A DNA stretch of 60,787 nucleotides from DATKQY01 sp035532475 (lineage in GTDB: Bacteria; Actinomycetota; Acidimicrobiia; Acidimicrobiales; Bog-793), in contig DATKQY010000026.1 of the NCBI GenBank assembly GCA_035532475.1, forward strand, positions 1 to 60,787, given 5' to 3'. Made by a program: the position numbers and the translations under genes. Positions 31,366 to 44,380 of the stretch are shown here, one piece after another; within the stretch, counting starts at the first letter, position 1; each line of letters starts with the position of its first letter. The notes under the pieces are model-generated. The model made no database searches and had not been told where the DNA came from. It saw only the letters and a program-made list of their open reading frames with translations.

Positions 31366-32949
31366 TCAGGCGCTCCTCGTGGCGAGGATCCGCGTCGCCG
31401 GCAGCACGACGGTCACGCTCGCCCCCCCGAGGTCCGACTCGCCGACGGCGATCGAGCCCCCGTGCGCCTCGGCGACCGCCTTCACGATGGCGAGGCCGAG
31501 GCCCGAGCCGTCGGCGTCACGGGCGCCGGGCCGGGCGAAGCGGCGAAGCACCGCGGCGCGCTGGCTCTCGGGGATGCCCGGGCCGGAGTCCTCCACGCTC
31601 AGCCGCAGGCTCCCGTCACGCCCGTCCACGGCGGCGACGAGCGCGATGTCGTCGCCGGTTGTCGTGGCGCGCACCGCGTTGTCGATGAGGTTCAAGATCG
31701 CGCCGCGCAGCTTCGCCGCGTCGACGTTCAAGAGCAGGTCCGGCGCCGGCGGCAGCAGGAAGGTGCGCGGCGCGAGCACCCGTACCGCCTCGTGCAGCTC
31801 TGCCAGGAAGGGCTGCAGCTCGACCGGCTGCGGGGCGAGGAAGTCCGGCTCCATCGCGCGCCCGAGCATGGTCAACCGCTCGACCAGGGCGCGGGTGTGG
31901 TCGAGCTCGTCGATGACGAGGTCGACCGTCTCGCGTACCTGGTCCGGATCGTCGATGCCGGTGCGCTCCAGCACCTCGAGGTGCCCCCGCGCCACGGTGA
32001 GCGGCGTCCTCAGCTGGTGCGACACGTCCGAGAGGAGACGGCGCTGCGCCGTCATCGCCGTCTGGACGCGTTCGAGCATGGCGTCGAACGTCCGGGCGAG
32101 CTCGCCGACCTCGTCGTCGCTGCCCTGGTCGCCGAGGCGCTGGTCGAGAGAGGCGCTGCCGATCTCCTCCGCGGTCGTAGTGATGCGACCGACGGTCCGC
32201 AGCAGCCGCCGCAGCAGGAAGAAGGTGCTGGTCACCCCCGCCAGCAGCGCGACGGCGGCCTCCGCGATCGACAGCGCGAGCACCCGCCGCCGCTCGGCCA
32301 CGAAGGCGCTCAGGTCGGTCGTGGCGATGAAGGTCCCGACAACTTGCTGGCCGGCGACGATGGGCGCGCCGACGAGCTCGCTCGGCCTGCCGCCGATCGT
32401 CGTGGCGAGCGCGACGCTTCGGGTCGGCGGCGCGGCGAGCCACTGTCGGACGGTGGGGTCCGCCTCGACGGCGTCGACGGCCTGGATGCTCGGGATCCCG
32501 AGCGTCTCGGAGGTGCGCGCGCCCGTCTTGAGGTGGATCAGGATGACGTCGCTCGGCGCGAGCGAGCGCCCGGCGAGGTAGCTGTTCGTGAACGCCCGAA
32601 GATCGGTCGGGTGCTCCCGCTGCGCCTGCTGGTGGAACTCGCGCAGCTCGTCACCGAGCGAGCCGGCGGCGAGGGACTCGTAGCTCGACGTGAAGTTCCG
32701 CACCATCCCAGCGACCACGGCGCCGAGGACGAGCGCGAGGACGACGGCGTGGTAGGCGGCGAGGCGCCCTGCGCTCCCTGGGCGTCGACGACGCCGCCGG
32801 CGGCGTCGTACGGGGCTGCCGTGGTCGGGCGCCCAGTCGAGCGATCGGGCGACCGGCTCGCCGTAGCCCTCGACCGGCGCGTCCGCAGGGACCGCCCCGG
32901 CGGGGGCCGCCGCGCCCGGGCTAGTTGTCGCCGCGTGTCGTGGTGCCAC
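31366..32949 (-). CDS. Two-component sensor histidine kinase
   Basis: A 527-residue membrane kinase. A basic N-terminus with a long Arg run precedes helix 1 (LAAYHAVVLALVLGAVVAG). An extracytoplasmic sensor of about 150 residues follows, then helix 2 (ALSIAEAAVALLAGVTS), HAMP, HisKA (LLSDVSHQLRTPL), the N box (NLIDNAVRAT), DSGPGIP and GSGLGLAIV. It senses an outside signal and phosphorylates the adjacent regulator. The start is uncertain: GTG 32949 lies inside the preceding gene by about 29 bases and has no clear ribosome site. Confidence 0.88.
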   Translation of the reverse strand: MAPRHAATTSPGAAAPAGAVPADAPVEGYGEPVARSLDWAPDHGSPVRRRRRRRRRPGSAGRLAAYHAVVLALVLGAVVAGMVRNFTSSYESLAAGSLGDELREFHQQAQREHPTDLRAFTNSYLAGRSLAPSDVILIHLKTGARTSETLGIPSIQAVDAVEADPTVRQWLAAPPTRSVALATTIGGRPSELVGAPIVAGQQVVGTFIATTDLSAFVAERRRVLALSIAEAAVALLAGVTSTFFLLRRLLRTVGRITTTAEEIGSASLDQRLGDQGSDDEVGELARTFDAMLERVQTAMTAQRRLLSDVSHQLRTPLTVARGHLEVLERTGIDDPDQVRETVDLVIDELDHTRALVERLTMLGRAMEPDFLAPQPVELQPFLAELHEAVRVLAPRTFLLPPAPDLLLNVDAAKLRGAILNLIDNAVRATTTGDDIALVAAVDGRDGSLRLSVEDSGPGIPESQRAAVLRRFARPGARDADGSGLGLAIVKAVAEAHGGSIAVGESDLGGASVTVVLPATRILATRSA

Positions 32950-33352
32950 TTGACGTCGAGGTCACGCCCCCGCCGCCGCCCCCGCTGCTGCCGCGCCGTC
33001 CGTCGTCCCCCCCGCTCTCGTCGACGACGACCGGCGGCTTCGGCCGCACCACGGTCGTGCGCGATGCGGGCTGCGTCGTCGTCGTGACCCGGGTCGTGGT
33101 CGTCGTGGCGGGCTGCGTCGTCGTCGTGACCCGGGGCGTGGTTGTCGTGGTCTGGACGCTGGCGCCGACCTGGACCGAAGGGGGGAGGGCGGCCGACGAG
33201 CCGCCCGCGCCGGTCAGCGCGACCGCCAGCACCGCGCCCGCGACCACGAGCAGCGACGAGAGCCAGAGCGTCCAGCTCGAGCCGACCGGCGAGCGCGCCC
33301 CCGAGCGGCGGCGCCTCGCCGGCGGCGGATCGGGCGAGCGGTCCTCGTGCAT
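32921..33352 (-). CDS. Membrane-anchored Thr-rich protein
   Basis: A 143-residue protein of unknown family. A basic, Pro-rich start is followed by one membrane helix (WLSSLLVVAGAVLAVALTG, about 31-49). Then comes an exported Thr/Val region with two copies of a 14-residue unit containing RVTTTTQPA, and a Gly-rich end. The DNA shows the repeat as two 28-base identical blocks 42 bases apart (33066-33093, 33108-33135). It sits between the ferredoxin and the sensor kinase in the operon. It may be a signal-input or surface partner; no enzymatic motif is seen. Confidence 0.6.
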   Translation of the reverse strand: MHEDRSPDPPPARRRRSGARSPVGSSWTLWLSSLLVVAGAVLAVALTGAGGSSAALPPSVQVGASVQTTTTTPRVTTTTQPATTTTTRVTTTTQPASRTTVVRPKPPVVVDESGGDDGRRGSSGGGGGGVTSTSSGTTTRGDN

Positions 33353-33355
33353 CGG

Positions 33356-33643
33356 TCAATTCTCCCTTACGCCGGGGCCGCGCGCCGCGGTCATCGCCCG
33401 ATCCGGCGCGCGCACCACCGCGACCGGCGCGTCCGCGAGGCGCAGCGCCCCGGCGGGGCACGCCGCGACGGCTCGCCTCGCCCGGGCGAAGGTCGCCCGG
33501 TCCTCGATCGGGGCGGGGTCCACCGTGGCGTAGCCCCACTCGTCGAGCGAGATCCGCTCCGGGCAGGAGAGCGCGCAGATGCCGTGGCCGTCGCAGCGTG
33601 CGCCGTCGACGAGCAGGCGGCTGCGCGGCGGGTGCGCGGTCAT
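33356..33643 (-). CDS. Small ferredoxin
   Basis: A 95-residue ferredoxin with RCDGHGICALSCPE and a distal ACPAGAL. The CxxHxxC arrangement resembles [3Fe-4S] ferredoxins, but a further Cys three residues on could allow a [4Fe-4S] cluster. It overlaps the NuoF-like gene by ATGA, so the two products are likely partners. The start ATG 33643 gives MTAHPPRSRLLVDGARC. Long open sequence upstream in this frame is the NuoF shadow. Confidence 0.83.
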   Translation of the reverse strand: MTAHPPRSRLLVDGARCDGHGICALSCPERISLDEWGYATVDPAPIEDRATFARARRAVAACPAGALRLADAPVAVVRAPDRAMTAARGPGVREN

Positions 33644-35001
33644 GGTCGTGGCCCCTCCTCGGCGGGCAGCGGGAAGGTCCCCGGCCCCCGGCCTTCGGGA
33701 CAGGCGCGCCCGCGCAGGTGCTGGGCGAGCTCGCGCTCGAAGGTGGCGATGGCGCTCTCGAGCAGGTTGACCGCGCCCGTCGGGTGCCCGCACGCTCCAC
33801 GGCCCCGGATCGAGGCGGCGAGCTGGCGGAGCCTGCGGACGTCGCGGCGCGACGCGAGGCCGCCGACCACCTCGTCGGCGAGCACGCTGAGCGAGGGCAG
33901 CCCGATCGCGCACGGTCCGCACTGGCCCGCCGACTGCCCCGCCATCCAGCGCAGCAGGCGCGCCGTCTCGGCGAGCCCACAGGCACCCCCGCCGAGCACC
34001 GCGATCAGCCCGCAGCCGAGCGACGCACCCGCCACGCCGAGCGCGTGGCGCTCGAGCGGCGTGCGCCAGGCGACGTCGCCGTCGATCCACGTCCCGGCGT
34101 AGCCGCCGAGCAGCACCGCGCGGGGGGGCACGTCGAGACCTCCGACGGTCGCGAGGAGGTCGCCGATGGTGACGCCGCCGAGCACCTCGACCACGACGCC
34201 GGGGACCGCGACCGCCCCGGCGAGGGTGACGAGGGTCGACCCGGGCGCTTCGGGCGATCCCGCCGTTGCGAACCAGGCCGCCCCGAAGCGGGCGACAAGC
34301 GCGAGGTGCGCGATCGTCTCGGCGTTGCCGACGACGGTCGGCCTCCCCGCCACGCCGGCGGCCGCGGCCGGCAGGGCGTCGCGCCTCGGCAGCGCCCCGG
34401 TGCCGCCGAGGTAGGAGACGACGGCGCTCGTCTCGCCGGCGACGTAGCGTTCCGGCGCGTCGACGAGGCGCACCGGGCGCCCGGCGCGGTGCCGCTCGCG
34501 TAGCGCCTCTTCGAGGGCCGACGTCGAACGGAGGCGCCGGCGGTGGAGGTAGACGATGATCTCGTCGGCCCCGGTCGCCGCCGCGGCGACCTCGGCCCCG
34601 TCGAGCACGAGGTGCGGCCGCAGCTCGAGCAGCGTCCGGTCCTTGCGGCTCGCCGGCTCGCCCTCACTCGCGTTCACGACGACGATCGGGGTCCCCGGCG
34701 CCTGTGCCGCCACGTCGAGCTTCGTGGCGGTCGGGAACTGGCCGCCACCGCGCCCGAGCAGCCGGCTCTCCCGCACGGCGTCGCGCAGGGCGGCGGGGGG
34801 GACGTGGTCGAGCGACAGCGGGCCGAGGCGGCGTTCGTGGTCCGCCAGGCCCTCGGTGCCGGCCGACCTCGGGGGACCGCCGAGCAGACGCGTCCCGGCC
34901 GAGCCGGCGACACCGAAACGTGCCGCGCCCGGCCGGCCCGGCTCGCCGGCCGCTCCACCGAGGTCGGCCGACTGGCGCGTCCGGATGTGCAGCGGCGTCA
35001 T
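33640..35001 (-). CDS. NuoF-like flavoprotein (SLBB domain)
   Basis: A 453-residue relative of complex I subunit NuoF. GRGGGQFPTATK and NASEGEPASRKDR correspond to the FMN/NADH-binding loops. An SLBB region and a C-terminal Fe-S region follow. In NuoF the cluster motif begins SCGxCxPC; here it reads SAGQCGPC, with the first Cys replaced by Ala, while the last Cys (GACGHPTGAV) is present. The cluster may be [3Fe-4S] or altered. The protein probably moves electrons between NADH (or another donor), the adjacent ferredoxin and the membrane cytochrome encoded next to it. N-terminal ~50 residues are unlike NuoF. Confidence 0.82.
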   Translation of the reverse strand: MTPLHIRTRQSADLGGAAGEPGRPGAARFGVAGSAGTRLLGGPPRSAGTEGLADHERRLGPLSLDHVPPAALRDAVRESRLLGRGGGQFPTATKLDVAAQAPGTPIVVVNASEGEPASRKDRTLLELRPHLVLDGAEVAAAATGADEIIVYLHRRRLRSTSALEEALRERHRAGRPVRLVDAPERYVAGETSAVVSYLGGTGALPRRDALPAAAAGVAGRPTVVGNAETIAHLALVARFGAAWFATAGSPEAPGSTLVTLAGAVAVPGVVVEVLGGVTIGDLLATVGGLDVPPRAVLLGGYAGTWIDGDVAWRTPLERHALGVAGASLGCGLIAVLGGGACGLAETARLLRWMAGQSAGQCGPCAIGLPSLSVLADEVVGGLASRRDVRRLRQLAASIRGRGACGHPTGAVNLLESAIATFERELAQHLRGRACPEGRGPGTFPLPAEEGPRP

Positions 35002-35801
35002 CTCCTCGCCCCGATCGCGTCGCCGTCACGGACGAGGGGGACCGCGGTCCCGCCCCGCGCCGTGCTCCGCTCCTCCGCGGCGACCCCCACGCCCGGGGCC
35101 TCCGCTGCGGGGCCGGGCCGGCGGGTCCGTGCGACGCTCGGCTCCCGCGCGGCGTAGCGGGTGACGACCAGCAGCGCGACGAAGGCTCCCGTCGTGACGT
35201 AGAGCACGCGCAGCGCCTTCGTGTCGGCGCCGGCGAGCACGCCGTGCACCCAGACGAGGGCGAAGGTCGCCGCTGCGAGGCGGTGGTAGGCGAGCCAGCG
35301 TCGGGCCCCTCGGCGGCCGGCGAGGCGCGCCGTGGCCGTCAGCACCAGCATGAACAGCAGAGCGACGGTGCCGAGGGCGACCGCGAAGGTCCGGTAGCGC
35401 GATTCGCCCGGCACGAAGGCGCCGATCCAGCCGACCCCGGCGTAGCGGTCCGCGGCGAGCGACACGAGGTGCCCGGCCACGACGGCGAGCGTCGCCGCCC
35501 CGAGGGTGGCGTGGATCCGGAGCCTCGTCTCACCGTGGACGAGCGGCCAGCGCAGCCGCCAGGGGTGGCGCATCCAGACCCCGAACGCGACGAGGGCGCT
35601 GAGCGAGAGGTAGCCGGCGATGCCGAGTGCCCGGCCCGTGATCCAGGGGAAGTACCGGCTGTGGATGGTCGGCGCGAACAGGCGGGCGAAGCCGAAGCCG
35701 GCCGCGACCGGCAGCACCACCGCGGCGAGGACCGTGAGCGTGGTGACCGTCCCGCCGCGCAGCCGCTCCGCCCAGCCCGGGCCGAGCTCGCCGACGGTCA
35801 C
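34998..35801 (-). CDS. Ferric-reductase-like transmembrane haem protein
   Basis: A 267-residue membrane protein with about six helices, similar to the ferric reductase-like transmembrane domain. Paired His candidates for two b haems are RIHATLGAA with AGHLVSLAAD, and AYHRLAAA with VWVHGVLAG. There is no FAD/NAD domain, so it needs partners: the NuoF-like protein and ferredoxin on one side, possibly flavinylated carriers on the other. GTG 35801 overlaps the apbE stop (GTGA), and its own stop overlaps the NuoF-like start. Confidence 0.78.
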   Translation of the reverse strand: MTVGELGPGWAERLRGGTVTTLTVLAAVVLPVAAGFGFARLFAPTIHSRYFPWITGRALGIAGYLSLSALVAFGVWMRHPWRLRWPLVHGETRLRIHATLGAATLAVVAGHLVSLAADRYAGVGWIGAFVPGESRYRTFAVALGTVALLFMLVLTATARLAGRRGARRWLAYHRLAAATFALVWVHGVLAGADTKALRVLYVTTGAFVALLVVTRYAAREPSVARTRRPGPAAEAPGVGVAAEERSTARGGTAVPLVRDGDAIGARR

Positions 35802-36838
35802 GGCCGCCTCCAGGTCACGTAGCGCTCCATGCCGGGGCTCGTCCACTGGACGCCGTCCACGTCGACCCAGAGCGCGGTGACGGCGCGCCGGCGGGCCTCG
35901 TCCGCGATCCGGCGCCGGCCCGAGACGAAGAGCACCTTGCTCCACACCTCGGCCGTCGCGGGGTCCGCGCCGACGACGGTGACGGCCACCAGCCCGTCCC
36001 CGCCCGGCCGGCCGGATCGCGGGTCGATCAGGTGGTGGACCGGCCTGCCGTTGAGCTTCCAGCGGCGGAGCCGGATCGACGAGGTGGTAGCCGCGCGATC
36101 CGCGAGCGCGAGCACGGCGACCGGCGTGGCCGAGCCGAAGGGGTCCTCGACGGCGACCATCCACCGGCCGGCGCCCGGGCCCGAGCCGGCGCAGTGGCAG
36201 TCGCCGCCAGCCTCGACGAGGTGGTCGGGAGCCACGGCGGCGAGCGCGGCGCTCGCCCAACGCACGGCGAGCCCCTTGCCGATGCCGCCGAGGTCGATCG
36301 GCTCGCCGCCGAGGTGCAGCTCGCCGGCGGCGTGGTGGAACCTCGGGCGCCAGCTGCCGGACCGTTGACGTCGCGCGCTCGGCTGCCCGGGGCGCACCAC
36401 CTGTGCATCACCGGAGGCGAAGGGGAGCGTGCGGTCGTAGCCGAGCACTCGCAGGTCGCGCAGCACCCGCGGGTCGAAGCGCCCCGAGGTCTGCTCGTAG
36501 GCGCGGTGCGCCTCCTCGACGGCCGCGAACAGCGCCGGCGGCACGCGGTGCCACCGGCCCGGCGCGGCGTTGGCCCGCATCAGCGGGCTGGTCGGGTCAA
36601 AGCGCGTGCAGGCGCGCTCGACGACGTGGAAGACCTCGAGGGCCCTGCCGGCGGCACGCCGCAGCTCCTCGGGCGCAGCGCGGACGTCGCCGAGTGCCAC
36701 CCGTACGGTCACCTCCGTCGCCATCGCCCGGGTCGTCACGACGAGCTCGTCACCGGTGCCCGCCGCCGAGTCCGCCACGGCGGGGACGTGCGTGCGGAGC
36801 GCGCTCTCGGGCACCTCGAGGTCAACCCGCAGGGACAC
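35798..36838 (-). CDS. apbE: ApbE-like FAD:protein FMN transferase
   Basis: A 346-residue ApbE. Features are TRAMATEVTVRV at the start of the fold, CTRFDPTSPLMRANA, GRFDPRV, the hallmark IDLGGIGKGLAV, EAGGDCHCAGSG, and HHLIDPRSGRP. ApbE attaches FMN through a phosphoester to Thr/Ser in a short motif of target proteins. No signal peptide is visible with start GTG 36838; the open frame upstream is low-complexity shadow. Its start overlaps the end of the preceding gene, one of two that end in a PATHxTTGAS tail, the probable substrates. Confidence 0.88.
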   Translation of the reverse strand: MSLRVDLEVPESALRTHVPAVADSAAGTGDELVVTTRAMATEVTVRVALGDVRAAPEELRRAAGRALEVFHVVERACTRFDPTSPLMRANAAPGRWHRVPPALFAAVEEAHRAYEQTSGRFDPRVLRDLRVLGYDRTLPFASGDAQVVRPGQPSARRQRSGSWRPRFHHAAGELHLGGEPIDLGGIGKGLAVRWASAALAAVAPDHLVEAGGDCHCAGSGPGAGRWMVAVEDPFGSATPVAVLALADRAATTSSIRLRRWKLNGRPVHHLIDPRSGRPGGDGLVAVTVVGADPATAEVWSKVLFVSGRRRIADEARRRAVTALWVDVDGVQWTSPGMERYVTWRRP

Positions 36839-37445
36839 CGGACGCACCCGTCGTCGCGTGGGTCGCCGGCGCCGGCGCCGCTGCGGGCGTCGACGCCGGC
36901 TGCGCTGTGGCGGGCGCAGGGACTGCCGGGATGGCAGGAATGCTCGGCAGCTGGATCGACGGGGTCGTGCCCGCGGCACCGGCCGGCGCCGCCGATGCCG
37001 AGGAGGCGACCGGAGCGGGCACGGCGATCTTGGCCGCCGCTTGGGAGAGGGCCGCCAACGCCCGCTGGTCGGCGGCGAGCGCCTGGGCCACCTGCGTCAG
37101 CGTCCGGGCGTTCGCGCGCGCGGTTGCAGCCTGGGCGCTCGCGGCGGCGGCAGCGGCGGCAGCGGCACTGCTCGTCCCGGCGCCGGTCGTGGCCGGCGCT
37201 GCCGCGGGCGAGGCGATCGTCGAGCGGACGAAGGTGTCGGCGAGGCCCGCGCCGACCAGCACCGCCGACCCGACGACCGCCGCGGGGAGCATCCGCCGCC
37301 GGCTCCGTGCCCGCGCCAGGGCTCGCTCGCTCCTCGCCCGATCCGACGCGACTCGATGGCGCGCCACCAGCAGCTCGTCCGGCATGATCACGCCGTCGGG
37401 GGTGTGGCCGTCCCCGGACGTGCCGGCCTTCTGCTCAGTTGTCAC
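36822..37445 (-). CDS. Membrane-anchored Ala-rich protein with C-terminal TTGAS tail (putative flavin carrier)
   Basis: A 207-residue protein of no recognised family. A charged cytoplasmic N-terminus (Arg-rich, ~30-60) leads to one helix (LPAAVVGSAVLVGAGLA). An Ala-rich coiled-coil region (~105-145) and a Pro/Ala linker follow. The end is PATHATTGAS (193-202) plus GVPAG. The 10-residue tail is shared with the upstream gene product and resembles the ApbE acceptor pattern (S/T)GA(S/T). GTG 37445 is chosen because GGAGG lies 5 bases upstream; it overlaps the preceding stop by 11 bases. Confidence 0.65.
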   Translation of the reverse strand: MTTEQKAGTSGDGHTPDGVIMPDELLVARHRVASDRARSERALARARSRRRMLPAAVVGSAVLVGAGLADTFVRSTIASPAAAPATTGAGTSSAAAAAAAAASAQAATARANARTLTQVAQALAADQRALAALSQAAAKIAVPAPVASSASAAPAGAAGTTPSIQLPSIPAIPAVPAPATAQPASTPAAAPAPATHATTGASGVPAG

Positions 37446-38010
37446 TGCCACCTCCGCTCGAGCCATCGCCACTGTGCGAGGCGCTGCTCGCCCCGGTCGT
37501 CGTGTGGGTGGCAGGAGCGGTCGTGGTCGTCGCCGTGGTCGATCGGGAGGAAGCGGCGGAGTGGAGCGCCGCCGCCTCGCGCTGGAGCGTGGTGCTCTCC
37601 TTCGAGATGGTGGCGCTGCGCTCCTCGAGCTGGCGCGCCTCGCCGGCGAGCTGCTGCTGCTCGCCGGCGAGCTGGGCGCGCTCGGCGTTGATCTGGCTCT
37701 GCGCCGCGCCGGTCGCGGCGGCGGCCGAAGCGGATGCCCGCGCCTCGAGCGCTGCGAGCTTCTCCCGTGTCGTCGCGATCGCTCCTCCGAGCTGGCGCGC
37801 TTCGGCTACGACGGAGCGGACCTCGGCCGAGCCGTCGTTCGTGGCGAGGGTCGTGCTCGTCGTCGCCGGCGTCGTGGTCGACGCCCCCGCCGTGGTGCTG
37901 ACGGCGGAGCTCGGCGAGCCGGGCGCGGGGGCGCTCGCCATGGCGACGCCGCCGCCGATCACGGCGCCGCCGGTGGCGATCACCGCCAGGAGCCGGGAGC
38001 GCCCGCTCAT
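37435..38010 (-). CDS. Exported coiled-coil protein with C-terminal TTGAS tail (putative flavin carrier)
   Basis: A 191-residue protein, first in the operon. It has a signal or anchor sequence (RLLAVIATGGAVIGGGVAMASA), a Thr-rich linker (38-58) and a long coiled coil (~62-150, many Glu/Gln/Arg/Ala). A Thr-rich end carries PATHTTTGAS (166-175) and a Ser/Gly tail. The tail matches the next gene product at 9 of 10 positions although the rest differs. With ApbE encoded two genes later, Ser175 or a nearby Thr is a candidate FMN attachment residue. ATG 38010 is preceded by GAAGGAC. Confidence 0.68.
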   Translation of the reverse strand: MSGRSRLLAVIATGGAVIGGGVAMASAPAPGSPSSAVSTTAGASTTTPATTSTTLATNDGSAEVRSVVAEARQLGGAIATTREKLAALEARASASAAAATGAAQSQINAERAQLAGEQQQLAGEARQLEERSATISKESTTLQREAAALHSAASSRSTTATTTTAPATHTTTGASSASHSGDGSSGGGSDN

Positions 38011-38154
38011 TGCTCGTGTCCTTCGGTGCAAGCTGGCATGTAGACGAGTATCGACTCCTCCTTTGTCGCACCGGTGAGATGAGGATGAGAATCCACTTAT
38101 CGTCGACCCGGCCCGTCGCGCCGCGGCTCGTGTGTGCGGCGCGATGATCCGCGG

Positions 38155-38940
38155 GTGCCGGTCACGCTGCGACTCGCCGTGTTCCCCGCCCTCGCCCTGC
38201 TCGCGGCGGCGTGCGGCGGCGGCGCCGGCGGCGCCGCCCCGCCGACGAGCGGGAGCACCTCGGCGCCCGCCACCACGACGGTGACGACGACGTCGCGCGC
38301 CGTCACGACCGCCCCGGTCACGCAGCCCGCCAGCACCACGCGGCCGACCGAGCCCCCGGCGACGAGCGCCCCAGCGACGAGCGCCCCGGCCACCACGACG
38401 ACCACCGGCCCGGGCTCGCTGCCCCAGACCGACGTCCTCCCGTCCGCCGCTTCGGCGCAGTTCCGCGACGAGATGCGGGACCTCTGGGAGGGGGTGCAGG
38501 ACGACTCGCCCGAGCGCGCCGCCCCGGCGTTCTTCCCTGAGGCGGCGTACGTGCAGCTGAAGTCGATCCCGTACCCGGAGTCGGACTTCGTCGGCCGCCT
38601 CTTCGCCGACTACGGCCTCGACCTGGCCGCGGCACACGCGCTCCTCGGTGCGGGGGCCGAGGAGGCCCGCCTCCTCTACGTGAGCGTGCCGAGCGGGGAG
38701 GCCGAGTGGATCCCCCCGGGCTACTGCTACAACTCGATCGGCTACTGGCACGAGCCCGGGGCCCGCCTCGTCTACGAAGAGGACGGGCAGGTGCGCTCGT
38801 TCGGCATCGCCTCGCTCATCTCCTGGCGCGGCGTCTGGTACGTCGTGCACCTCGGGGCCGTGCTGCGCTCGGATGTCGTCGGCATGGTCGACGATCCCGC
38901 CGTCGGCCCGGGGGAGCCCGGTCCCCCGGGCGGCTGTTGA
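38155..38940 (+). CDS. Lipoprotein with Thr/Pro-rich linker
   Basis: A 261-residue exported protein. The signal peptide ends in a lipobox (LALLAAAC), then a Gly/Ala and Thr/Pro-rich linker (~25-85). A globular domain of about 150 residues follows, containing WIPPGYCYNSIGYWHEPGARLVYE and SLISWRGVWYVVHLG. The domain is not recognised. The start could also be GTG 38134, adding MRRDDPR; GTG 38155 is given. It is divergent from the flavin-carrier operon and convergent with the large kinase gene. Confidence 0.75.
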   Translation: MPVTLRLAVFPALALLAAACGGGAGGAAPPTSGSTSAPATTTVTTTSRAVTTAPVTQPASTTRPTEPPATSAPATSAPATTTTTGPGSLPQTDVLPSAASAQFRDEMRDLWEGVQDDSPERAAPAFFPEAAYVQLKSIPYPESDFVGRLFADYGLDLAAAHALLGAGAEEARLLYVSVPSGEAEWIPPGYCYNSIGYWHEPGARLVYEEDGQVRSFGIASLISWRGVWYVVHLGAVLRSDVVGMVDDPAVGPGEPGPPGGC

Positions 38941-38959
38941 CTGGCGCGCGGCGCCGCGA

Positions 38960-43915
<4,956 letters not shown>

Positions 43916-44380
43916 GGGCGCACGCGGCCTTCCCGGCAGCGCTCCGCCGGGCCCTGTCGCCGGGCTCGGAACGGGTCTCTCGTCCCCCAGGCGTCCCGAA
44001 TCGGCTCGGTCACGCTCACGGCCGTCAAACCTGGGCCTGCCTTCCGTCGCACGACGGTACCAGCCCGGCCTGTCGCCTGGTCTGACCGCCTCTGCCAATC
44101 AGCCCTCCCTAACGGCGCGGACGGCCCCCGGGATCAGTGGCGACTCCGTGGGTCTGCCGCCCGTGTTCGGTAGCACCGTCCATCATCGCCACGAGGCGTG
44201 AACAACCTGCCGCCGACCGTGCTCGCCACGACCGCCCTGACCAGCGACGGCGCGAGGCGTCGGCGCGACACCTAACGCGGATGGGTGGCGCGTACGTTCG
44301 ATGGGGGAGGCGCGGAATGACTCATTCGGGGTATATGGGAGTGGGCGAACGAGACGGGGTCGGTTTGAAGAGGGCGAATC
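43916..44380. other. Divergent intergenic region between the two kinase genes
   Basis: 465 bases between divergently transcribed genes. No gene-like frame is seen beyond short shadows. It must hold both promoters; an AT-richer patch with GTATATGG (around 44,331) lies about 45 bases before the plus-strand gene. No clear operator or RNA structure is recognised. Confidence 0.5.
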
